The position numbers were made by a program, and so were the translations under genes. This document shows, in pieces, positions 54,546 through 63,242 of a stretch of 64,000 nucleotides of DNA. The notes beneath the pieces were generated by a model, which saw nothing but the letters and a program-made list of their open reading frames with translations, made no database searches and was not told where the DNA came from. Source of the stretch: an uncultured Bacteroidota bacterium (lineage in GTDB: Bacteria; Bacteroidota; Bacteroidia; Flavobacteriales; Flavobacteriaceae); the NCBI GenBank assembly GCA_902598525.1, contig CACKBZ010000003.1, forward strand, positions 1 through 64,000. Reading direction: 5' to 3'. How positions within the stretch are numbered: position 1 is the first letter of the stretch; each line of letters opens with the position of its first letter.

Positions 54546-55319
54546 ATGTTTTTAGATATAAATTCAATTTTAATTTTAGTTGGAATTGGTCTTTTCGCAG
54601 GTGTTGTAAATACACTTGCCGGAGGTGGATCGTTGGTTACTCTCCCTGTTTTAATTCTTTTTTTAGGTCTAGATGAGGCTACTGCTAACGGTACAAATAG
54701 GCTTATGGTTATAACTGCAGCTCTTGTAGCAAGTTATGGTTACAGAAGTAAAGGAGTTACTACTCACCCGTGGGGTTTATATTTTGGAATTATAGCAACA
54801 TTTGGAGCAATAATTGGGGCTAAAATAGCAATTGATATTGATGGTAATACCTTTAAAAGATTCCTTGCCATTATTATGATATCTGTTGGATTAATTATTG
54901 TATTTAGATCCAAATCAATAGCATCTTTAGATCTTCCTGAAAGGCTATCAGGAAAATATCTTTTAGGAGCACTGATAGGGTTCTTTTTTATTGGTGTATA
55001 TGGTGGTTTTCTTCAGGCTGGTGTAGGAATTGTTATAATGCTTTTGTTAACTCAAATAAATAGAATGAATTTACTTAGAACAAATTCTGTTAAAGCCTTT
55101 TCAGTATTTATATATTCAATTGCTGCAGTATTAATTTTTGCTTTAGACGGAAAGATTCTTTGGATGGTTGGTTTTTGGATGGTTCTTGGATCTGTTGTTG
55201 GTGCTTGGCTGTCAAGTAGGTGGTCAGTAAAAAAAGGTGATAAGGTAATTAGGGTAACACTTTTGCTAATGGTATCATATATGGCTGTTAAACTTTGGTT
55301 TGATACCTTTAATACTTAG
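54546..55319 (+). CDS. TSUP (TauE/SafE) family membrane transporter
   Basis: A 257-residue protein with about eight hydrophobic segments and two repeated halves. The first half begins GLFAGVVNTLAGGGSLVTLPVL, the family signature, and the second has GGFLQAGVGIVIMLLL. Members move sulfite, sulfoacetate, taurine products or other organosulfur anions. Substrate unknown. The start is ATG 54546. Its last 11 bases overlap the ribB stop on the other strand. Confidence 0.92.
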   Translation: MFLDINSILILVGIGLFAGVVNTLAGGGSLVTLPVLILFLGLDEATANGTNRLMVITAALVASYGYRSKGVTTHPWGLYFGIIATFGAIIGAKIAIDIDGNTFKRFLAIIMISVGLIIVFRSKSIASLDLPERLSGKYLLGALIGFFFIGVYGGFLQAGVGIVIMLLLTQINRMNLLRTNSVKAFSVFIYSIAAVLIFALDGKILWMVGFWMVLGSVVGAWLSSRWSVKKGDKVIRVTLLLMVSYMAVKLWFDTFNT

Positions 55320-56415
55320 TATAATTATCAATACTCAGTCCATAACCAGATAAACCAATTCTAGCCTCCTGTCTTGAATTAGTTAGTAAATTAATTTTAG
55401 AAATTCCAATCTCATGAAGTATTTGAGCTCCTATACCAAAATCTCTAAAATCGACCTTAGGTTTATTTGCTGGTTCAATTAAAGAAATTAATTTATCTAA
55501 AATATTTTTTGGTGATTGAGTTTGATTAATAAAAATAATTGCACCCTTCCCTTCTTTATTTATTTTCTCAAAAATTTCATCATATTTAATCTCATTTGTT
55601 CCTTTTAAAATTTTAGTAACGTCACTATCATTCATAGATGAGTTAACCCTAGTTAGAATAGTTTCATTTGATTTCCAATTGCCAAGAGTTAAGGCAATAT
55701 GAACCTGGTTATTATTTGTCTGTTTAAATGCTCTTAATCTGTAACTACCAAAACTGGTTTTAATATTTTTATCAAAAATTTTATCAATTAGACTATCATT
55801 TTTCATTCTGTATGCAATTAAGTCTTCTATTGAGGCAATTTTAAGATTAAACTTTTTAGCTACCTCATAAAGTTGAGGAAGCCTTGACATTGTTCCATCA
55901 TCATTCATTATTTCAACAATTACACCTGCTGGTTTAAATCCAGATAATCTGGCAAAATCAATTGCAGCTTCGGTGTGCCCCGTTCTTCTTAAAACACCAC
56001 CATTTTTTGCTATTAAAGGAAATACATGACCTGGTCTTTGAAGATCATCAGGTTTAGTTTTACTGTCAACTAGTGCTTTAACAGTTTTAGCTCTATCAGA
56101 TGCAGATATGCCAGAAGTAACACCATTCCCTTTTAAATCAACAGAAACAGTAAAGGCTGTCTCAAGAGGGTCAGTATTATTTGGAACCATTTTTTCAAGG
56201 TTAAGTTTTGAGCATAAATTTTCCGACATAGGCACACAGATTAAACCTCTTCCGTGTTTAGCCATAAAATTAATCTTCTCTGAGTCAATTGTTTCAGCAG
56301 CAGTAATAAAATCACCTTCATTTTCTCTATTTTCGTCGTCTACAACTATAATTATTTCTCCATTTTTAAAGGATTTGATGGCATCTTCTATTTTATCTAA
56401 ATTAATTTTATTCAT
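55309..56415 (-). CDS. ribB: 3,4-dihydroxy-2-butanone-4-phosphate synthase with degenerate GTP cyclohydrolase II domain
   Basis: The N-terminal half (about residues 1-205) is a complete RibB: DDENRENEGDF, SGISASDRAKT, RPGHVFPLIAKNGG and RRTGHTEAAIDFA; it makes the four-carbon unit of riboflavin. The C-terminal 160 residues look like GTP cyclohydrolase II in position and end, but the zinc Cys cluster is gone (TRVNSSMNDSDV in its place) and the catalytic RQEGRGIGL region reads INQTQSPKN. So the second half is probably inactive, as in RibBX-type fusions. A separate ribA must exist elsewhere. It overlaps the permease gene by 4 bases. Confidence 0.92.
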   Translation of the reverse strand: MNKINLDKIEDAIKSFKNGEIIIVVDDENRENEGDFITAAETIDSEKINFMAKHGRGLICVPMSENLCSKLNLEKMVPNNTDPLETAFTVSVDLKGNGVTSGISASDRAKTVKALVDSKTKPDDLQRPGHVFPLIAKNGGVLRRTGHTEAAIDFARLSGFKPAGVIVEIMNDDGTMSRLPQLYEVAKKFNLKIASIEDLIAYRMKNDSLIDKIFDKNIKTSFGSYRLRAFKQTNNNQVHIALTLGNWKSNETILTRVNSSMNDSDVTKILKGTNEIKYDEIFEKINKEGKGAIIFINQTQSPKNILDKLISLIEPANKPKVDFRDFGIGAQILHEIGISKINLLTNSRQEARIGLSGYGLSIDNYTKY

Positions 56416-57845
56416 CTCTTGCGATAATTTTGAATAGTTGAAATTATTCTATCAAATAAATTAAAATTAAATTCCCTATCCATAGATACTATCTTTGTTA
56501 GATATAAAGCAAAAGGTGCGATAACAATTGTTGATATCCAGCTTCCTAAAAAGGGACTTAATGAATTATCTTCCGCAGCATTTTTTCCAAATACACCAAT
56601 GTAATGATATGTTAAAAAAATAACTATCGATAAAACTAATGGTAATCCAAGTCCTCCTTTTCTAATAATTGCTCCAAGTGATGCACCAATTAAAAATAAA
56701 AATATACATGCGAATACAAGGCTATATCTTTCATTCATAGTTAGCTTGTGAATATTAATTAGTTTTTGTTGAAGAAAGAAAGTTTTCTTTTTGTTGTTCA
56801 ATTGTCTTAAATATATATCAGCTTCATTATCTGCTCTTGAGAGTATGCTATTTAATTCATATGATTGTGGATCATCTAAAATATTAAGGAATGAAGTATT
56901 TCCATCTATTTCAAGTTCATCAACCTGATCTGGTCTTATATTAGGAAGTTTTCTCATTGTATGACCATTTAAAAAACTTTCACTAAACGTAAGCTTATCT
57001 TCCTGAAATTGCTTAATAAGTGTATCTGAACTTCTCCTCAATTGATCTACCTTTTGCATTTTATAAGTTGACTTGTAGTTTTCTTCATCCAAATCGATAT
57101 TATTAAAATCTGAAATGTCAATATTTAGTATATACTCATCAAAAGAAGCCCTACTGTGAGGATATTTTTGTTGATCAGAGGCAGAGTTGCCAACTAAGTC
57201 CTCGTATCTGTTTCCATTTTTTAAAACTAACTGAAGAAAATTATCATTATTGTTCCTAACTTCACCTGACTCAGCCTTTATAACTAGTCTATTTATTTCA
57301 TCATCTGATATTGAATGAAGAATTATATCTTCCAAATATTGTTCATTATCGCCGTATTTCCTTGAAACCTTGATATTTAAATTACCTATGTCATTAAATA
57401 TTCCCTCTCGTATACTTAATGTTGGTTTTAGCTTAGCTAGATTTTTCCTCAGATTATATGATTTTACCTCACCAAAAGTTGCAACATGATTAGAAAAATA
57501 AAATGATCCAACTCCTAGAAATACATGGAATATAAATAATGTAATCATACTTCTAACAATCGAAATACCATTTGATTTCATTGCAATAAATTCATAGTTT
57601 TCAGATAAAGTTCCATAAGTTGTTAAAGAAGCTAGTAATATTGATAATGGAAGAACTAATGGAACAAGTTTAGGAGAGAAATAAATAAAAAATTTACCAA
57701 TTGTAATTATGTCAAGACCTTTACCTGCTAATTCATCTATATATAGCCAAAAAGTTTGAATAATGAAGATTAAAAAACATATCGCAAAAACACCAATAAA
57801 TCGTGTCAGATAAAACTTTAATATGTATTTGTCTAATATTTTCAA
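56412..57845 (-). CDS. LptF/LptG family permease (YjgP/YjgQ)
   Basis: A 477-residue membrane protein: three segments near residues 12-33, 50-72 and 97-120, a large periplasmic domain (about 125-370) and three segments at the end (about 380-400, 408-425 and 440-455). This layout fits the lipopolysaccharide export permeases LptF and LptG, which work with the ATPase LptB. Only one is present here; the partner is expected elsewhere. It overlaps lolA by 4 bases. The two-family split into F and G cannot be settled here. Confidence 0.88.
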   Translation of the reverse strand: MKILDKYILKFYLTRFIGVFAICFLIFIIQTFWLYIDELAGKGLDIITIGKFFIYFSPKLVPLVLPLSILLASLTTYGTLSENYEFIAMKSNGISIVRSMITLFIFHVFLGVGSFYFSNHVATFGEVKSYNLRKNLAKLKPTLSIREGIFNDIGNLNIKVSRKYGDNEQYLEDIILHSISDDEINRLVIKAESGEVRNNNDNFLQLVLKNGNRYEDLVGNSASDQQKYPHSRASFDEYILNIDISDFNNIDLDEENYKSTYKMQKVDQLRRSSDTLIKQFQEDKLTFSESFLNGHTMRKLPNIRPDQVDELEIDGNTSFLNILDDPQSYELNSILSRADNEADIYLRQLNNKKKTFFLQQKLINIHKLTMNERYSLVFACIFLFLIGASLGAIIRKGGLGLPLVLSIVIFLTYHYIGVFGKNAAEDNSLSPFLGSWISTIVIAPFALYLTKIVSMDREFNFNLFDRIISTIQNYRKR

Positions 57846-58465
57846 TCTTCTATTAAAATATAATCTTTAAATTTTTCTTTATCAAATTTAAATAAAGAAC
57901 CTGTAAGAGGTATATTGAAATTATAACTTAATGTTAAAAAAGTACTTAAAACTAAATTATCTCTGTTTAATAAATCAATTTGTTTAATTGATAGCATATT
58001 TGAATCAATAATAATCTTATAGATGATATCATCTTGAATTTTACTTATAGCACTTACAATTATTGATTTATTATCTCCATTGTCTATGTCGATATCAAAA
58101 TCATCTTTAAAAAAATTAAATAGTTGTACAGGAGAAAAATTAAAAAAAGTATTTGATTCAGAGGTTACTATAATTTCTTTATTTTCATGAATAATTGTAT
58201 AAAGCATAGAACCATCATAAATTTGGTCTATTACTTCAGTATCAATAAAATACTTTTTACCCTCAACATATAATCTTCCGTTTGTTGGGAACAAATCATT
58301 TTCATTCTTGGTGTTAATTGTAAAGTTATATAATGCATTTTCCAAGTTTAAAGTATTTTCCATTACTTTCCTTAGTATTTCAATTCCAGAATTTTGTCCT
58401 TTTACAATTGAAAAACTTAGTAAACAAATTATTAAAAAAAACTTAAGGTTAATTTTTGATTTCAC
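57842..58465 (-). CDS. lolA: Outer-membrane lipoprotein carrier LolA-like protein
   Basis: A 207-residue periplasmic protein with a signal peptide (about residues 1-23, ending near VKGQ). The rest has the beta-barrel-like LolA pattern: FTINTKNENDLFPTNGRLYVEGKKYF and a hydrophobic Tyr/Phe pocket. LolA carries lipoproteins to the outer membrane. It starts with GTG, 17 bases inside the ftsK 3' end. The run ftsK-lolA-lptF/G-ribB is common in this phylum, which raises confidence. Confidence 0.85.
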   Translation of the reverse strand: MKSKINLKFFLIICLLSFSIVKGQNSGIEILRKVMENTLNLENALYNFTINTKNENDLFPTNGRLYVEGKKYFIDTEVIDQIYDGSMLYTIIHENKEIIVTSESNTFFNFSPVQLFNFFKDDFDIDIDNGDNKSIIVSAISKIQDDIIYKIIIDSNMLSIKQIDLLNRDNLVLSTFLTLSYNFNIPLTGSLFKFDKEKFKDYILIED

Positions 58466-60719
58466 TTAATAAGCTTTCTAAAGAATTTAAATCTGTAATT
58501 AAAACCTGTCGTGGTTTACTTCCCTCAAATGGTCCGACTATGCCTGCATCTTCCATTTGATCTATTAATCTTCCAGCTCTATTGTATCCGAGCTTTAATT
58601 TTCTTTGAAGTAGGGATGCAGACCCTTGCTGATTACTTACAATTACCCTTGCAGCTTCGTCAAACATTGAATCTCTATCCTCTAAAGATATGTTTGAAGA
58701 ATCTTTACCATCCTCTTTTGAAAATTCTGGTAAAATATATGCTGAGGTATAACCTGTTTGAGAACCAATATAATCTGATAATTTTTCAACCTCTGAAGTA
58801 TCGATAAAACCACATTGAATCCTAGTTAATTCGTTAGACTGTGAATATAAAAGATCACCTCTTCCAATTAATTGCTCAGCTCCACCAGTATCTAAAATTG
58901 TCCTCGAATCAATTTTAGAGGTTACCCTAAATGCTATCCTTGCAGGGAAATTAGCTTTAATCAACCCTGTTATTACATTTACCGAGGGTCTTTGAGTTGC
59001 AATAATTAAATGAATTCCAACTGCTCTTGACAATTGTGCAAGTCTTGCAAGAGGTGTTTCAACCTCTTTTCCAGCAGTCATAATCAAATCAGCAAATTCA
59101 TCAATAACTAAAACTATATATGGTAAAAATGTATGACCATTTTCAGGATTTAGCTTTCTAGAAATAAACTTATCATTATATTCTTTGATATTTCTTGTCA
59201 TTGCATCCTTAAGCAACTCATACCTTTTGTCCATTTCTACACATAAAGAATTAAGTGTATTGATTACTTTATCATTATCAATTATAATAGCGTCATCAGA
59301 ATCAGATAATTTTGCTAAATAATGTCTTTCAATTTTATTAAAAATTGATAGTTCAATTTTTTTTGGATCAACCAAAACAAACTTAACCTCTGCAGGATGT
59401 TTCTTATATATCATTGATGTCAAAATTGCATTAATTCCAACAGATTTTCCTTGTCCGGTGGCACCTGCCATTAGCAAGTGTGGCATTTTTGTTAGATCAA
59501 CTACAAAAGTCTCATTACTGATAGTTTTTCCTAGTGTAATTGGAAGCTCCATATCGGACTCAATGAATTTTTTTGAGGATAAAAGAGACTTCATCGATAC
59601 AATTGATTTCTTCTTATTTGGAACCTCAATACCAATGGTCCCTTTTCCTGGAATTGGAGCAATTATTCTTATTCCAAGAGCAGATAGAGATAATGCTATG
59701 TCATCTTCTAAATTTTTAATCTTTGATATACGAACTCCAGCATCTGGAACAATTTCATATAGAGTTACTGTAGGTCCTATTGTGGCTTTAATTTGTTTTA
59801 TTCCAATATTATAGTTTTTTAAGGTGTCAACAATTCGATTCTTATTTGATTCTAACTCTTCTTGATCTATTTTTATTGTTCCATCTCCATAATCTTTAAG
59901 AAGATCAACACTGGGATTCTTAAAACTCCTTAGTTCAAGAGTAGGATCAAATTTTATAGAATCAACATTTGAAAAATCAACATTTTTTGTTGATATTTCT
60001 TCCTCATTTATTTTCTCGACCTCAATTGATATATTATCAGTGCCAACATTATTATTGGGTTCGGTTTCGTCTAAAATTAAATTATCATTTTGTTTATCTT
60101 CATCAATATTTTCAATGATATCATCCTTTTCAATCTCTAACTCTGAATCAAGAATCTTTTGCTCTTTAGCTTTAAAAAAGTTATTAATTAAACTAAGAGT
60201 ACCTGAAGGTGTTACATTAAATAATATAGCAATAGATATTATAAACGAAAATATAAGTATTAGTAATATTCCAATCCTTCCTATGTAAGACTCTAAAAAC
60301 AGATTAACTTCAAATCCAACAAGGCCTGATTGAACAGGGAAATAATTTTTTAAATAACCACTTAGGATTGTGATCCAGATTAATAACATTAAAAGCCAAT
60401 TGATCTTTCCAAAAAGATCAAAGATTTTTTTATTAAATAAAGTATAATAAGATGATACAAGTAAAATTATCGGAAAAACAAAGCTGGAAAATCCAAAAAG
60501 TTTATAAATAAATAGGTGACTTATGTATGCTCCTGTTTTACCAAGAATATTTTCAACTTCAATATCTCTATCGAAAATCATATCAACATTACTTTGGTCA
60601 ACTTTCCAATTAAAAATGTAGGAGATAAATGAGGCAAACAATACTAGAGATGAAAATAATAGAATATATCCAAATACAACTTTAAACTTACTCTTATTAG
60701 CTTTTTTCTTGCTATTCAT
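58449..60719 (-). CDS. ftsK: DNA translocase FtsK
   Basis: Pumps chromosome ends and coordinates division. At 756 residues it is on the short side: four transmembrane segments in about residues 15-180, an acidic linker (about 195-265), the motor with Walker A GATGQGKSVGINA (about 412) and the LARLSRAVGIHLIIATQRPSVNVI region, and a winged-helix gamma domain at the end (GSASLLQRKLKLGYNRAGRLIDQME) that reads polar DNA sequences. A TATTTTTG promoter box lies upstream. Confidence 0.95.
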   Translation of the reverse strand: MNSKKKANKSKFKVVFGYILLFSSLVLFASFISYIFNWKVDQSNVDMIFDRDIEVENILGKTGAYISHLFIYKLFGFSSFVFPIILLVSSYYTLFNKKIFDLFGKINWLLMLLIWITILSGYLKNYFPVQSGLVGFEVNLFLESYIGRIGILLILIFSFIISIAILFNVTPSGTLSLINNFFKAKEQKILDSELEIEKDDIIENIDEDKQNDNLILDETEPNNNVGTDNISIEVEKINEEEISTKNVDFSNVDSIKFDPTLELRSFKNPSVDLLKDYGDGTIKIDQEELESNKNRIVDTLKNYNIGIKQIKATIGPTVTLYEIVPDAGVRISKIKNLEDDIALSLSALGIRIIAPIPGKGTIGIEVPNKKKSIVSMKSLLSSKKFIESDMELPITLGKTISNETFVVDLTKMPHLLMAGATGQGKSVGINAILTSMIYKKHPAEVKFVLVDPKKIELSIFNKIERHYLAKLSDSDDAIIIDNDKVINTLNSLCVEMDKRYELLKDAMTRNIKEYNDKFISRKLNPENGHTFLPYIVLVIDEFADLIMTAGKEVETPLARLAQLSRAVGIHLIIATQRPSVNVITGLIKANFPARIAFRVTSKIDSRTILDTGGAEQLIGRGDLLYSQSNELTRIQCGFIDTSEVEKLSDYIGSQTGYTSAYILPEFSKEDGKDSSNISLEDRDSMFDEAARVIVSNQQGSASLLQRKLKLGYNRAGRLIDQMEDAGIVGPFEGSKPRQVLITDLNSLESLLSEIKN

Positions 60720-60736
60720 ACAAGTTTTGTATTTAA

Positions 60737-60744
60737 CAAAAATA
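60737..60744 (-). promoter_or_regulatory. Promoter -7 element for the ftsK operon
   Basis: TATTTTTG on the - strand, an exact TAnnTTTG match, 17 bases before the ftsK ATG, in the 44-base gap downstream of nhaC. Confidence 0.5.
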
Positions 60745-60763
60745 CAAATATGAGTTTAGATAA

Positions 60764-62236
60764 TTAGTTTTTGGTAGCTAAAGTCCTAATTTTTATTCTA
60801 AATGCTGCGAATAATAAAGTCATAAATGGACTTATCCAATTAAATATTGCATATATAAAATACTCACCTACACTAACTCCTAAAACAGATGAGTGATAAG
60901 CACCACAGGAATTCCATGGAATTAAAGCTGAAGTAACAGTAGCTGAATCTTCTAAAGTCCTACTAAGATTCTCTGGTGCAAGATCTTTATCCTGATATGC
61001 TTTTTCAAACATTTTACCAGAGACAACTATAGATAGATATTGGTCAGAGGCAGTTAAATTTAGTGCTAGACATGAAGCAACAGTACTTGCGAATAATTTA
61101 AAAATATTATCAGCCCAATTTAGTAATGCTTTACTTATTGATTTAATTGCTCCAATTGCATCCATCGACCCTCCAAAAATCATTGTACCTAAAACTAAAA
61201 AAATAGTATTTAACATTCCAATCATTCCTCCAGTTGAAAAAAGTTCATTTAAAATTTCACTATCAGTAGTTATAGATACATTGCTTGTAATAGTGTCTAT
61301 TACTACTTTGTATGAAGTAATTATAGAGCTATTTGAGGAATCTGAAAGCTCATTAATTATTTGAGGTTGAAATAAAATTGAAAATAATCCTCCTAAAAGT
61401 GTTCCTACAGTAAGTGCTATTATTGGAGGGGTCTTTTTTACAATCATAATTAATACAATAATTGGAACGATAAAAAGCACTAACGAAATATTAAATGTAT
61501 TTTCAATTGACTCAATTAAAAATGAATTATCAGTTGGGCCGTTAGATGTCTGATATATACCAAGTATAATAAAAACTATTAAAGTAATTGAGATACTCGG
61601 AATTGTTGTATGTGTCAAATATCTAATGTGTTTGAATAAATCTACTTTTGAAACTGCAGCAGCTAGGTTCGTAGTATCACTAAGGGGAGACAATTTATCT
61701 CCAAAATAAGCACCAGCAATTACTGCTCCACCCACCATTCCTGCAGGAATTCCTAGGGCTTTTCCAATACCTACAAGGGCAATTCCTACTGTTGCTGATG
61801 TTGTCCAGCTACTACCAGTTGCAACTGAAATAATTGAGCATATAACTATACATGCTGGTAAAAATATATTGGGATCAAGAATTTTTAATCCATAGTATAC
61901 CATTGAAGGAATAATTCCACTAATCATCCATGTACCAGCTAGAGCTCCTACCCATAATAATATAATTAGTGCTGGTGTGACAGACTTAATACTATTTGAT
62001 ATGCTATTAATAACATCTTTGTAAGAAACATTATATCGATTGCCAATTAAAGCTGCAAAAGCTCCGCTAAGTATGAGAATAAATTGACTTGAACCGGCTA
62101 AAGGATCTGCATCATAAATAAATACGTTAGCATAAAGGTTAAATGATAACAAGGTTACCAAAAAGATTAGAGGTAAAATTGCAATTTGCAGAGGTAAAAT
62201 TCTTCTGTTTTTTTCTTCCAATGTAGATAATATCAT
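60764..62236 (-). CDS. nhaC: NhaC-type Na+/H+ antiporter
   Basis: A 490-residue protein with about twelve membrane segments. Family features: ATGSSWTTSATVGIALVGIGKALG, GAVIAGAYFGDKLSPLSDTTNLAAA and a late NSCGAYHSSVLGVSV. It exports Na+ or Li+ in exchange for protons, or takes up amino acids in some relatives. With a proteorhodopsin and an SLC13 transporter it fits a sodium-based marine lifestyle. It is divergent from tilS. Confidence 0.9.
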   Translation of the reverse strand: MILSTLEEKNRRILPLQIAILPLIFLVTLLSFNLYANVFIYDADPLAGSSQFILILSGAFAALIGNRYNVSYKDVINSISNSIKSVTPALIILLWVGALAGTWMISGIIPSMVYYGLKILDPNIFLPACIVICSIISVATGSSWTTSATVGIALVGIGKALGIPAGMVGGAVIAGAYFGDKLSPLSDTTNLAAAVSKVDLFKHIRYLTHTTIPSISITLIVFIILGIYQTSNGPTDNSFLIESIENTFNISLVLFIVPIIVLIMIVKKTPPIIALTVGTLLGGLFSILFQPQIINELSDSSNSSIITSYKVVIDTITSNVSITTDSEILNELFSTGGMIGMLNTIFLVLGTMIFGGSMDAIGAIKSISKALLNWADNIFKLFASTVASCLALNLTASDQYLSIVVSGKMFEKAYQDKDLAPENLSRTLEDSATVTSALIPWNSCGAYHSSVLGVSVGEYFIYAIFNWISPFMTLLFAAFRIKIRTLATKN

Positions 62237-62312
62237 ACAATTTCAGAATTTTTTTTTAGATGCAAAATATTATTAAGCAGTTATTTGACTAAACTTTAAT
62301 TATTTTTACGGA

Positions 62313-63242
62313 GTGGAACATAAAATTGAAAAAATCTTAAAAGAGAAGATTAAAGCTTTTGAAAAATGTAATTTTTTAATTGCAGTAAGCGGAGGAGTTG
62401 ATAGCATGGTTCTTGCAGATCTTTTTCTAAAAAATAATTTAAATTTTTCTATAGCACACTGTAACTTTAAATTAAGATCAAATGAGAGTGATACAGATCA
62501 TGATTTTGTAAAAAAGTGGAGTTTAAAGCATAAAATTCATTGTCACAGTAATGAATTTAATACAGTGGAATTTTGTAAAAAGAATAAAATGGGTATTCAG
62601 GAGGGGGCAAGAAAACTAAGGTATGATTGGTTTGACGAACTTTTATCTAAGTATGATTTTGATTATTTAGTTACAGCTCACCATTTAGATGACCAAATAG
62701 AGACTTATCTTATAAACTCTTCAAGAGGATCAGGAATTAAAGGATTATTAGGTATTGTATCAAGCACAAAAAAAATTTTTAGGCCACTACTTGATGTTTT
62801 AAAAATTGATATTTTGAACTATGCAAAATTTAATTCTGTAGAGTATAGAGAAGATTCATCAAATTCTAGTGATGATTATCAAAGGAATATGATAAGAAAC
62901 TCTATTCTTCCAAGATTTAAGGAATTTGATGATAATGTTATGTTAAAGTTCAAAACAACAATCAATAACCTACACTCAACTAAGATATTTGTAGATAATA
63001 TAATAGAGGATACAAAAAATGAGCTCTTTAAAATTGATTCAAAATCAATAAAAGTTAATATTGAAATGCTTATGCAAAAGAAACCGTTAGAGTTTTATGT
63101 ACACAATCTATTTTATGAATTTGGCTTTAACTATAAAGAAGTTATTAAAATATTTAATTCAGATTCAGGTAAACTCATTTTGTCAACCACCCACAGTATG
63201 ACAAAGCTAAAAGGTGATTTAATAATCAAGAAAAATGACTAG
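62313..63242 (+). CDS. tilS: tRNA(Ile)-lysidine synthetase, short form
   Basis: Modifies the wobble C of tRNA-Ile(CAU) to lysidine so that it reads AUA. The PP-loop AVSGGVDSMVLADL near residue 26 and the VTAHHLDDQIETYL region near 120 are intact, and MIRNSILPRF near 190 is present. The protein is 309 residues, against about 430 in E. coli; it ends soon after the middle domain, so the C-terminal domain is missing. It starts with GTG and its last 8 bases overlap dsbD. Confidence 0.9.
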   Translation: MEHKIEKILKEKIKAFEKCNFLIAVSGGVDSMVLADLFLKNNLNFSIAHCNFKLRSNESDTDHDFVKKWSLKHKIHCHSNEFNTVEFCKKNKMGIQEGARKLRYDWFDELLSKYDFDYLVTAHHLDDQIETYLINSSRGSGIKGLLGIVSSTKKIFRPLLDVLKIDILNYAKFNSVEYREDSSNSSDDYQRNMIRNSILPRFKEFDDNVMLKFKTTINNLHSTKIFVDNIIEDTKNELFKIDSKSIKVNIEMLMQKKPLEFYVHNLFYEFGFNYKEVIKIFNSDSGKLILSTTHSMTKLKGDLIIKKND

